64,000 nt of DNA from the NCBI GenBank assembly GCA_963082975.1, contig OY720345.1, forward strand, positions 57,642,528 to 57,706,527, given 5' to 3'. This document shows positions 31,901-44,948 of this stretch, in pieces (position 1 is the stretch's first letter; every line of letters starts with the position of its first letter). The notes beneath the pieces are model-generated. The model searched no databases. It was not told where the DNA came from and saw only the letters and a list, made by a program, of their open reading frames with translations. Made by a program: the position numbers and the translations under genes. This DNA comes from Labia minor (Eukaryota > Arthropoda > Insecta > Dermaptera > Spongiphoridae).

Positions 31901-34900
31901 ACAGGGTGTGATAATAAAAATGATTATATACAAAATAATTATATCACGGGACGTGATAAATACAGGTCATATCAGGATGATATCTCACTAGTTCCACTGT
32001 CCATTCTCAACTGTCTAAAAATATTAAAAACTTGGAGGGATGGATCCTCCCCTTATGTGAAATATAATATCTATATATATATATTACATTTTAAGAATAA
32101 TGCGACGAAATAACTTTGTTAATAAAAAAGAATAGAAAACAAAATAAACTAAAAAAAATAGATAAACAAAATAAAATGTATAATAAAAAAAAAAAATAAC
32201 TAAGAATATAAATACTTTGTCCGTTACAGAATTTAAATTTAATATATATATATATATATATATACTAATATTTACTATCTCGCGATCTCGAAAATTTTCA
32301 ATGTGGAGATTTTGATGTTTTTATGTTTTGAAGGTCCCTGAGTCATTTTCACTAAGATTGAGAAAAATGTCTGTCTGTCTCTCTCTCTGTGAGTGTGTGT
32401 GTGTATAGACAAGGCTACGCAAAATCAGGAAATTTGGAACACGGGCATTATTCAAAATTCGAAGTTTTATATCAACTTTTGAGAAGTGTAGCTCAACCGG
32501 AAGAGGATCATTACCTACCACGTTTTGATTTTTTTTCACATGATTAAAAAGTGTATAAAACTGCTAGATATAGAATTTCAGTTTGATTGAAGTTTTTCTA
32601 TAAAGAGTGAATGAAAATTTTTGAAAAGATTTTGAAACAAGGTCTTTCTTTAATATTAAAACCATTTTATTTTTATTCGGTCAATGTTTAGAAAATAATA
32701 ATAATAATCTTCCTACTTTAGATAAAACAAACATATAGTATATTATTTTCAATTAAATTTGTTGCCATGTTATCTAAATAGATTTTCATTAAAATTAAGA
32801 ATTCTTTAGTAAATGAATAAACAAATATAAATAATAATATGATTAATCTCAAAATTTAAATTTCATTTTATCAGTCTCTCTCTCTGTTTATTGTTTGTTT
32901 TTGTTTTGTTTTACTTTTGAAAATAGTAAGTAGTAATAGCAGAATTTAATTACATCATAATAATTATTTTATATAATATAAAATTATTATTTATTTAAAA
33001 TATAATTAATATTTAGAGTTTTTTTAATGCAAAAAAATTTAATTTTTGGATTAAAATATTGACCAATTTGAATATATTCTAAGAAAAAATTAGTGAATTT
33101 CTTTTTTTGTAAGTTAAGGAACGGCGGAGGAGTTTTATCTTTGCTTTGTTCTTGATCGATTCAATTTTTTTTATGAATAATAATTGTGGCGATATTCACT
33201 ATGATTTCTAAAATTATAGAAATAACCATTCTATTCAAATATACTTAATGGGTGTACAACTTTGCTTCCGCCGTTTTTTTTTATGAAATTCGAGATTTTA
33301 TTGTAAAAAACTGGTTATAAATTTATGATTTAATTTAATTTAATTTATTGTCCATCGCTGGCCACTACTTTCTTTTATCTTTCGGGCAGCGTACGAATAC
33401 CGCGTTGAAAAGCTGGTTATCTTTTAAAGCGAACCACGAATCGATCTTTTTACTTCTTCATACGACCGGCCATGTGCTATTGATCGAAACTAGTGATAGT
33501 CCGAGGGAGCAACCTCTGGAGAATACGGCGGGTGAGGTAGGACTTCCCATTTTAATGTCTCCAAGTATGGCGTTAAGTTTACAAATACCTAACCTTATTG
33601 TATGACACCATCGATCTATTTATTTCGACTACCACTTACCGCTAGAGCCCTCTACTGCAAAACGGCGGAAGCTAAGTTGTACATCCATTATAATAATAAA
33701 AATATGTTCATATCAAAATCAATTAAATAATAAAATAAGATATAAGGTAAAAATATGAAAAGGGGGGAAAATGTTTGTGTCATAGCTTTTTGTTAAAATG
33801 CGAGAATATTTTATTTTTGTATTATGAGATTATGCATTAAAATGAAAACGACCTTATTTGGAAGTTAATGAAAAGAGCGGATGGAGATGGAAAAATAATT
33901 TTAAATAATCAGTTTGAGTAAAATCTTTAAAATTTTAAATATTAATTTTAATCGGTCTAAATAAAAAACTAAAAATTTGAATGTCTGATTCAATTAAATA
34001 ATGAATGGTTTTTCGAATGATTCAACAAGTGCCATCATCATTCATGCCCTTGTTACAGAAAATCGATAAACCATGATTTAAAATTTTATTAAAGTTGATA
34101 ATAAATTTGAACTAAGTATATATAATATTAAATTAATTAAATATATAAAATATTAAATTAATTGAATTGTTTTAAAATATTATAAACTTTTAATATGATC
34201 CAAAATGGTTGTAAATTTGTAAAAAAAATAGTGTCAGAATAATTAAAAAAGTCAAAACTCGTCATTATTTAATTGATGTTTTGATTGAACCAAACCTAAG
34301 TACTCTATTCAGAATATTTATATAGGGGAGAGTTGCTGAAATCGTACCCCTTAAGGAAATTTGATCTTCAATTAAATTTCATTTACTTATTTAAACAAAT
34401 ATTTAGGAAAAACTATAGAGTTATATCCTATGTTTGCAATCTTGGACAATAATTTTATTTATATTATTCATTTTAATATTTCCCCTTTTTGAAATACGTC
34501 AAAAGGTACGATTTTGGCAACCGGTATCATACATCGTACTGTGGTATCACCAAAATCGTACCTATTTTTCTAGTAATAAAATAAAATAGATAAATAATAA
34601 TTCTTAGGGAACCAGTTGGCATTAGGCAACTCTCTCCCCTATATATATAATTTTAAGCAATATATATTTAGAAAAGTTAATTAAAAATTAAAAAATTGAT
34701 ATTTCGAATATCCGCAGATTGCAAGAATTTTTGAAAAAAAGAAATATTTTTAATATATATATATATAATGGGGGAATTACTATTATCACCTAAATTGTTT
34801 TATTATTTGTTTGACCCAATCAAAATAGTTAATCCATTCGCCATTAATTCCATTGACAAATATTTTAATATGTCTGTTTAAAGAAGAAAGGGCGGAGAGA

Positions 34901-37900
34901 AGGAATGAAGGGAGAGAGAGAAAGAGAAAAGATCAAAATGCAACAGGCGTTTTTATTCAATTTTCGATTCAAGAGAAAAACAAACCGTTTGAAGGACATA
35001 TCTATTTAGCAGAAATCAATTTTTGCATAATATTCTAATTTTCACATTAGACACTATTATCATGTTTTAAACTATTTTAGAAATTAATTTATTATTAAAT
35101 ATAATTTATTGATATAACTAAAAAAAATGAGCAAGCAAAAAAAAAAAAAAATCATTACAAGAATATTCCCTAAAAAGATTGGGTTAAAATTATAAAAAAG
35201 AGAGGTTTGTCCCCTTAATTGTACTGAAAGGAATGTTATTTTGTTTGTTAAATGCGAATAAAAAAAAGTGTTTTTTTTCTAACTTAATCATTCAACTTGG
35301 TTTAACCAATTGCAAACTTGTGGTTTGTGGTCAATTGAGGAGTTCGTATACAAAGGGAAAAATGATATTCTCTTTTCTTTGAATAATCATGAGAAAATGG
35401 ATGACATCGCGTTTGTTTTCAAATGTGTGGGTGTATATATATCACCATTCTTATTAAGGGTTTAAATCAATACATAAAAATATATATATATTTATAAAAT
35501 GAGAGAGGAATTGTTAACAAGATGAGGGTACATTCAAAATAAAAATAGAGTATATATATATAAATATAAAGATGATGATTCATATTAAATGATTAATTCA
35601 TAATCGATTAGAATTTAGAAGGAAACAAAAAATCTTATAAGACACTTAATTTACATAAGAATAATTATAAGCAACCAGACAAGCTAAAGGAGAAAAGTAA
35701 TGAGAGAGAGAGAGAGAGGGGGGGGGAGATATCGGTACTCACAAACGTCAAAAGAATATTGTACTTTAAGATGATAACTTGAGGGGTTAATTCCTATTTT
35801 CCATATTAATTGAAATATATATTCAAATAACAAACATATAAGAAGGTTTAGATTTAATTGCAGAAAATTGTCTGCCCAGATATGGGAAAGATGCAATAAA
35901 CATTCTTAATGTTCAACATAATTTTCATAAAATTATCTTGATGTTTATGTTTTTTTTTTATTTAATTAATTTAATATACTCGATTTTAATTTATATTCAC
36001 CAAGACTTCACAAGAATTTTATTTTGATATTTAAAATAGTAAAAAAATATTATATTTATAGAAAAATAATTGTTTTATTTATATGTGGTTTCAGAAGTTT
36101 AGCATTTAATTGATTCTTATTATGAACATGAAATTTAATTGAATGGAGAGTGTAAAACTTAGAAAGGAGTGGTGGTAAAGTCACAATTTCTTCATATATG
36201 GGGTAAGTGGAATAATCATGGGAACATGAGAGAGTTCTAGGGATATAATAAACAAATAGCTCTAACATTATATCTAATTTTATAATTATAATATTATGAT
36301 CTAGTATTTCGCAAATAATCAATGAATTTCTAATTCTTTGTATCTTGGCCTTAAAAAAGAACATTGCTACGATTGTGTATAAATTATAACCTTCCACCCC
36401 ACTCTAACTACTCTCATCATCATTTTTATTGCATTAATAGATAGATTTAAATTATTTGAAATTGTTTCTGTAGCTGGAAATTAATTTATTTCAAACCGTC
36501 GGTCGGTCCTGTGCCTGGCCACAGGTCAACTTATTTTTAATAGGATCGGGGAGTAGGGGGTGTTCATATTCAAATTCTCTTTATCCAAAATATTGGATAT
36601 CTATCAGAATATATAAAAAATAGTTCATGATAATTGATACATATAATCATTATATACACACGCTCTTCAGTGGTTTAGTGGTTAGCACGACAGTCTACCA
36701 CACTGAAGACTCGAGTTCGAGCATAGGGAAATTTAATAATTAATCATTTCTCTTTAAAGCTCTCAGAGTCTATCCTCAAATAATAATAATAATAATATAT
36801 ACACTAGGAACGATCTATAGAAAGATACACAACTATAATTTGGACTAAGTTTCTAAATCATTCTAAATGAGAAAAAACATATTTTTTTTTCATGAGTAGA
36901 AAAGAGAGTTTTCCAGTCCTTCTTGATAAGTGTCTCTAATAAGTTCATTTCATACCGTTGGACATTTGGATAGCAACGCCAACTGCTTCTCTAAAATTAG
37001 ATGCAATTTGCCAGCCGTCAGATTTGTAACCAGGGGGTCATGAAGTGGAGGCCCTTATGCAACCAGCGTCGTCGAGTTTGGCTTCAGAAATAGATGCATA
37101 GGGGTGTCCGATGAATAGAAACCATTTATGGAAGGGAAATTCCACAACTTTCCTTCTCTTCAAGAAAACACCTCCATTATCTAATTAAAAAACATTGATT
37201 CGATTGATACGGTCAATCAACGAATGAATAATTATGTTCCATATCGATTCAACTCGTCACATGTCAATTGTAGAATAATAATACATTAACTTTAATCATT
37301 TATAATGATAAATTTATTGAAATAATATAACACTCGTTTAATTGATCGTCGGATATTTAAATTTATAAATGCCATTTCTTTAAATGGATGAGGAAGAACC
37401 TTGACATTATTTCTGAGGAGAAAAGGTTGCCAATTCCAATCTCCACCTTCTCTCAAAATTATTCGGAAAAAAATCTCATTAAAACAAATATATATCTAAC
37501 TTTCTTTTAATTGTATTTTTTTTTTTTTTTTGCAAAATAAGTTTAAGGTCATTCTAAAAATATTAGATAGATTTTGTAATTTAATTCATTTTTTGGCTTA
37601 AGAATTTAATTATTATAATTTTTATTTATTTGAGTTCATGTCCTCCTCATTCATCATAACCTTCATTTTTGCTAATATTAAATCAAAACATTCTTAGAAT
37701 TAATTGAATTTATTTATAGTTAATATATAAAAAAAACTGATTTAATTCTACAGATTACTATAAACATATATCGGAAACCAGTATGTTTTGGTTAAAGAGG
37801 GTAAGTTTTTTTACAAGAGAATAAGGCGATTGATTGTAGATACGAATTGAGACAGCAGCGTCGCGGCCCATTTATCTTCCTGGCGATCAATGTTTGCTAT

Positions 37901-40900
37901 TTCACCGAAGGCAATTCTATTCGACAAAAATAAAGAAACGTAAACAAGAAACAAAAAGGCGGTCTTGGATGATCTATTAGTTCGTATAACAAATTTAGAA
38001 AATATTATAAAAAAAATTACAAAAAAAGGCAAATATTAATTTACACTTATTCATTGGTTTATCAATAACGATTTTTTTTAAAATTCAGACCATAGATAGT
38101 ATTTATAAAGAAAAATCGATTTGTATTGGTTTCAGCCACGGGAAAAATCATCTTCATTAGTTTTTTTTTTCTTAATTTAAATTTATATGACATTAGCAAC
38201 TAAGTCAGAGAGCGCTTCCTTATATACAAAATATATAAAATAAATAAAATTAAAAATATTTGTTATATCCATATCTGTTTTTATTGCATTAATACATACA
38301 TTTAAATTATTTGAAATTGTTTCAGATCGTTTATTAGTTTTGTCTTAATTTAAAATAGAGAATTTAAATGACTTTATCAACTTCCTCAGACAGCGCTTAC
38401 GTAAATACAAAAAATTTTAAATATAAATAAATCAAATTACGAAAATATATATTATTTTATATCAACAGGCCATACTTTTCTGTCTTTCAGTGCATTAATA
38501 CATACGTTTTAGGTATATATATTTTATGTTCTTTTAAATTATTTAATTTTTTTAAATGACCTGGTACTTGTATATCTATATATATAATATATATTTTTAA
38601 TCTATAATTATTGGTGTTGAACATATCCTCATTCCCTTAAAATTCCTTTAATTTTTAAAATTAATCTATTGTATTATATAAAATCCATATTTCAAATTAT
38701 TATTTTTAATTGAAATCTTTTTTTTTAATTTAATTTTTTTTTATTTTTTTGCGAAAAGGAGAATGAAAGGAACCTGGAAGTTAATAATATGGATAATCCT
38801 CTCTTAATATAGAGATTTGGTTCTTGAAATGCCCCATGTTATTTGAAATGGTACTTATTAAACGAGGAATACAATCAATAAAATTTTTATAATTAGATTT
38901 CAAACAGATAAAAATAAATATATTTTTCTAGGATTGTAGCCTCTTTAATTAATAAAAAGAAAAATACAAATTTTATTGAAAATTTGAAATTTTTTTATAT
39001 TTTACTAATATGTATAAATATAAATTAATTATGTTCCTCAAAAAAATTATATTATATAAAATTATGCATTTCGTAAAAAAATATAATCAGTGTTGATAAA
39101 ATACTATATTAATTAAGGATTAACTGAAGCAAATAAATTTCCTATATAGAATTTCAAGAAATAAAAATCATGATACTATGAAATGGTAGAAACTTGAAAA
39201 ATATTTTTTGGGTAAGAGAGGTGATAATTTCTCACTCCATTTTCGACCCACCTAAATCAAATCCATTGGGACATTTCTGGAATTGGAAGGACCGAGAGTC
39301 GATAACACAAGAACGATATCTAAAAAAGTTACAAGGGCAACTTGACTTTCTTCTCTTGAATTGATATAGACTTATAGATTTTTCAATAATAGTAATATAA
39401 GTTTTTTCATCTTATGTATTTTAAATAGAAGTAATTACTATCTCGCCATTGCGATCACGAAAATTTCCTCCTACTCTAAACTGACCGTAAAAATAAAGAT
39501 ATATGTTTGATAGTTTTTCACATGATTAAAAATTGTATAAAACTGCTATATATAGAATTTCAGCTGGATTGAATCGCTAAAAGTACCGGAATTAATTTTT
39601 TTTACACTGCAAATCACGCACCAGCACGTGACGTGGTGCCATCAACAAAGAGCCAAACACGAGCTGGTTTAATAAATATTATTTATTAATTTTAATTTAT
39701 AATTTTTAATTAATTAAATTTAATTTAAATATAATATATGTTATTTAATTCAATTCAAATTGCGAGATAGTTGAGTGGAGACACTCCAGCTTATTTTTTA
39801 TTGTCAAAATTGAATGATTAATAAATATTGTTATAATAATTTTGTCTTTATCTAACTTCACTGCAACCATTTTATTGATTTAATATTTAAAATTATTTTT
39901 ATTATTTTTATATTTAAATGAATATGATACTTATTTTTAACTTATTTAGATCGGCAAGGTTGCAAAGCAAATTGAGTTCATTTTAATGGGCAAAATTGCG
40001 CCCGCTGATTGTTATTTTTTAGTTTTTCTCAATCCTGATAAAAAAAAATTAATGAAAATGAAAAATTATAATTATTTTTTATTTTATTTATTTTTTTTTA
40101 TTATTTATAAAAAGCTAATCATTGAATCAATATTCTAATTATCGTAAATGCATACAAATTACTTTTTTTATTTATATAAATTGCTTATAATTTTTAATAC
40201 TTTTCTTTGAAATAGAAATATTTTACTTTTCATAAATAATTCTATATGAATAGGAATAAAAAACAAAAGATCAATCAAAGAAAGAAAAATTAATTTATTA
40301 ATGAATAAAAATTTATTTCGATAAATTTAAATAAATAAATAATTCAAATTTTCGAGCTAAATTAGTACGAAAGAGGAATGAAAATATATGCGAGAGATAA
40401 AAGAGGACGGAAGGGGTTGTCGTAGGGAAGTTGTCACTACAAGTGAGAAAAATAGGCGGGATCGATGTAGGAGAAAACATTTCTCTCCGGTTGACGTTTG
40501 GGTTGCTGAAGATGAGTGTAAGCCGATGTTCGCAGCTCGGCTGATAGCAGTTGGCAAGTGACCGTGGTCGATAACTGAGGGAGAGGCGCGCCGCCGCCAA
40601 AGTCGCCCTCAATCGATGCGCCGGGGCGCACGCAGCCCCTGCGCCCTGCACCCGGCCGCCCTAAGTGACAGCTCGAGCACCATCCCCCAAATCAGACCAC
40701 ACCAATCTATTGCTATCCACCAGCCACCAAGATGGTACAAGTCAATGGCATGTCAGGTGCAGCGGGAAAAGGAGGAGGGAGAGAGAGAAGAGCCCGGAGG
40801 AATGAGGAAAAGGAGAGGGGAGGGGGTGTTGAGAAGAGAAATTCAATGAACCAGCAACAATTTCATAGAAATATTTAATATACAAAAAATAAATTAATAA

Positions 40901-43900
40901 ATAAATCTGAACTCGAAATATATATATATATATATATATTTAAAAAAAAAATTGTATTTGTGCTAAAATTATTGTTTTAGTTGAATTTTTAAGTAATAAA
41001 CAATAAATAAATAAATAAATATTATTATTAAAAGAGCATTGAAATTATAGAAATGATGAATTATAATTATTTAATTATTCCTAATACAGTGGAACCAAGT
41101 TACGAGTCGCTTGAGCGCTTTTGGCGGGAGTTTTTTTTCCATTATACTGCCTACACTGCGCTTGCCTTAGATCAGCAACATTGTACGTTACTTAAAACTC
41201 TCATTTACACAAAATAATAAGATATCAAAAAGAAAACTCAATTCAGTGTAAATAAATTTGTGCTATGGGGTGGTTTTAGAAAGAAACTTAGAAGACGTTG
41301 CGAGCGGAAAGGATCATGTCAAAGAAATTTTGTCACAAGGAAAATCTCTGGGCCTTGATATAGATGAAACTGGCATCGAAGAATTCGTTGAAGATCATAG
41401 TGTGAACATTAGCGGCGACAAGTTAAAGCTTTTATTACATGAGCTACTCGATGAGCTATACGAGTTTCTGTCGAGAACGGAGGAAGTGAAGATGAAGAAA
41501 AAGAACTGAGGTTATCAGAAATTTAAGAACATAGTTCTATGTGATTAAAACTAAAACAATTTCTAAAAGGAAACCATCATGATGCTATTAAGGTTATTAA
41601 TTTATTTGACAATGTTGATCATTTCAACTCTTTGCTAAAAAAATGGCCCAAATCGGTCGCCAATTATTAATTTCTTTAAGAAATGCGGATGAATGTGGAC
41701 AAATATCATCAGGAAAAAATAAATTCGATGAATAAACAATTTTTTAATATTTTATATTAATATAAATGCACATTCTTATGGGTATTGATAATATTGTTTA
41801 TTATTGATTAGAATTTTAATATGTTGGAGCCAGGGAACGAATTAATTGCAATTTACATTAGTCCTTAAGGGAAAATTTTGATTCGGTCCAATTCCAGAAC
41901 GAATTAAACTCGTAACCTGAGATTCCACTGTATTATTTTATTATTTATTACTTAGAGTAGAATAAATGGAGTATCATTTAATATTTTTTTTTATATCTTT
42001 TTAAATAAATATTTAAAAAATCGCTTAAATATAAATATTTAAAAATACATGTTATATATACAAAATACCAATAATTCCTTAATGTTACTTTAATATCATC
42101 TAATGAAATGTATAGCACTAGTATAACTTTTTTCAATATAAAATAATAAATTATATTCTTCTGATTGTCAATAAAATATAATAGATTTTTAGGAATTGTA
42201 TTTAAGAAGATATTTTATAGCAGGTTGTTTAAAGTTTAAATCAAGGAGGTAGTATGTTGAAAATATTTATGTTAAATTATTATTATTATTATTATTTGCG
42301 GATAGACCCAGAGGATCACGTAGAGCTTTAAAAAGAAATTATTAATTATTGAATTTCCCCTTCGAGTCTTCAGTGGGTAGACTGTCGTGCTAACCACTAA
42401 ACCACTGAAAAATCTTAATTATTCTATATTAATTTAATAAAAAATATTTTAATTATATATGTTTCTCAGAATAAGACAGAAATATAAATTTTGATAAATC
42501 TAATTACAAATACATATTGATTTATTATATGAAAAATATTTTAAAGTTAATCAATAATGCTGCTAATATTAAGATGTTTTATTAAGTTTCATATATCTAT
42601 ATTTATTTATTTTTTCCTTAAAAAAAGAATAGATTTAGATTCAGTCTAATACTTAAAGTTAACTTTGAGGATGGAATTTTTACTAAAAAATGAAATTCAT
42701 AACTACAACAATGCTTTTTTTGTATAATATTAATATTTGTTTTAATAAGAATGACAAAACTTGGTTATACTAAAGTCTGATTTATGAAGAAAAATCAATT
42801 AAATTCAGTTTTAAGAAATATTTTTTCATTAAGTTTTCCCTATATTACTTTTTGAATATTGAATAGTAACTCTTTGTTGATATTTTCGTATATTTTCGTA
42901 ATACAACTACGTAGTTCAAGTGATATATTTATTTTTTTATACTATAATATATATAATAACTATAATGACTATAGCAATTATTAAGAAGCATCAATATTAA
43001 AAAAAAATAGTTAAAAAATATTAATTAAATATATTTATATATTTTTAGTGACTTAAATCGTAAATAAATAAAATAACTTCCTTATTTATGGTTAATGTTT
43101 TCATTTTTAAAAATATTTTTAGAAATTTATAAATAAATCCATAAATTCATATTGAAAAAACTTTAAGCAATTGTATATATATAAATTTAGAAAGAACTAG
43201 AAACTACTTTTAAACTTAAGGCTAGAGCGGGGAAAAGGGATAAGACTGGAAAAGAACATTTTCTTTGTTTATGCGAATTGAATAAAGAATTAACGGTGAA
43301 AATAAATCATTGCGCGGTATTGGACTGCTGTAGGTTCGTTTTCGAGTTGGAACGAATTCCATATCGATCCTTTATGCCGGGCGTGACTAATGTGGAGATG
43401 TCAATCATTTTAGGTCCCGAGCAAGAATTATTCGAGACTTGGAAAGACGATTCGAGCGAAACGGATTTTATGGAAATGGTTCGTTGGTTTCAATCGTAAC
43501 AAAAGCAAAAATAAAACTAGAATAAATAGATAGTATAAATTGGAATGAAAGATTATCACATAAATATTAAGTTAGAAATAAGCGTGAGAAAGAATTTGTA
43601 ATACTTTATGAATTTTTAGATTTAAATTAGAAAATTAAATTTATCATCTGTGAACTCTATCCATGATAATTTTTTCATTTTTCCATCATTTGTTAATTTT
43701 ATATACTTATATGAAATTTTTATGAATTGCATTAATAATTAAAAACTAATATAATTTTATTTAAAATTGAATTTTATTAATTTCTAGATTATTCGACATG
43801 AATCTTTCTAAATTTAAATTATAATAAAATATAATAAAATGTGTCTCTGAATTAAGAGTCACCTGAGGGAGTTCGGAATATTTTCTATTTTAAATAATAT

Positions 43901-44908
43901 TTTGTATATTTACTTATAAATATAGAAAAAAGAACAATTATATGATTTTTTCTGAAATGAAAAAGATTCAAGTTTTTATTAATTACTATCTCGCCAGAGA
44001 TAGTATTGCGTCACGAAAATTTTCGATGTTGAGATTTTGATGTTTTTATACGTTTTGAAGGTTCTTGAATCATTTTCACTAAGGTTGAGAAAAATGTCTC
44101 TCTCTGTGTGTGTATGTATGTAACCAAGATTACGCAAAAACGGTTTGAGCTAGAATGATGAAATTTGATACATGGGCATTATTCAAAATTCATAGTTTTC
44201 TATCAACTTTTGAGAAATGTAGCTCAACCGGAAGAGGGTCATTACCTACAACGTTTTGATTTTTTTTCTTCTAAAGTGACCGTAAAAATAAAGATACATG
44301 TTTGATAATTTTTCACATGATTAATAATTGTATAAAACTGTTATATATAGAATTTCAGCTTGATTGAATTGCTGAAAGTACCAGAAATAATTTTTTAACA
44401 CTGCTAATCTCACGCGCCAACACGTGACGTGGTGCCATCAACAAAGAGCCAAACATGCGCTGGTTCAATAAATATTATTTATTAATTTTAATTTATAATT
44501 TAATTAATTTAAATTAAATTAATATGTTATTTAATCCAATTCAAATTTGCGAGATAGTCGAGTGGAGACACTCCAGATATTTTTGCATTAAAGATAGAAT
44601 AGAAACGAAAAGAAGAAATAAAATCCAAAAGCTATATTTTGCTTTTTGTTGCCTGATTTATTCATCGACTTTTATTATCTTACTTTAGTATCCATAACAA
44701 CAAAAATGATCTGGACATAAAAACTGGTCATTTTAAAAAATTGGCTAAAACTAATAAAGAGATGAATAAACCAGGAGAAAAAAAACAAAATCAATAAAAA
44801 CGAAATAAATTATTTATTGTAAAAGTTGCATGGATTCAATAGAAATAGAATGACTACTTAGGATCCAATTCGAAAAAAAAATATTGAAATATATTCTTTT
44901 TAACTTAC

Positions 44909-44948
<40 letters not shown>

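Larger units (their letters stand above)
27826..32228 (-). mobile_element. Young non-autonomous LTR retrotransposon (TR-GAG-like, Ty3/gypsy-type)
   Basis: 4.4 kb, two near-identical LTRs and a 4-bp target duplication GAAT. A polypurine tract (AGAGGGGGAGGA, 28730-28741 on minus) abuts the 3' LTR. A TGGCAGCCCAAC primer-binding-site candidate lies 3 nt inside the 5' LTR. One open frame (30690-28774) carries gag and protease. Reverse transcriptase, RNase H and integrase are absent, so mobility would need proteins in trans. It lies in the sense orientation in the 19.5 kb ARID2 intron. Confidence 0.92.

Noticed and set aside
33348..33605. 85-codon plus-strand frame
   Set aside because: It is antisense to the mariner transposase relic.
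36661..36735. tRNA gene
   Set aside because: A- and B-box-like motifs are present but the cloverleaf is poor. The same unit with a body and AAT tail occurs at 42.3-42.4 kb, so it is a SINE.
41258..41509. Small independent gene
   Set aside because: It is the C-terminal tail of a Tigger-type transposase inside TA-flanked inverted repeats.
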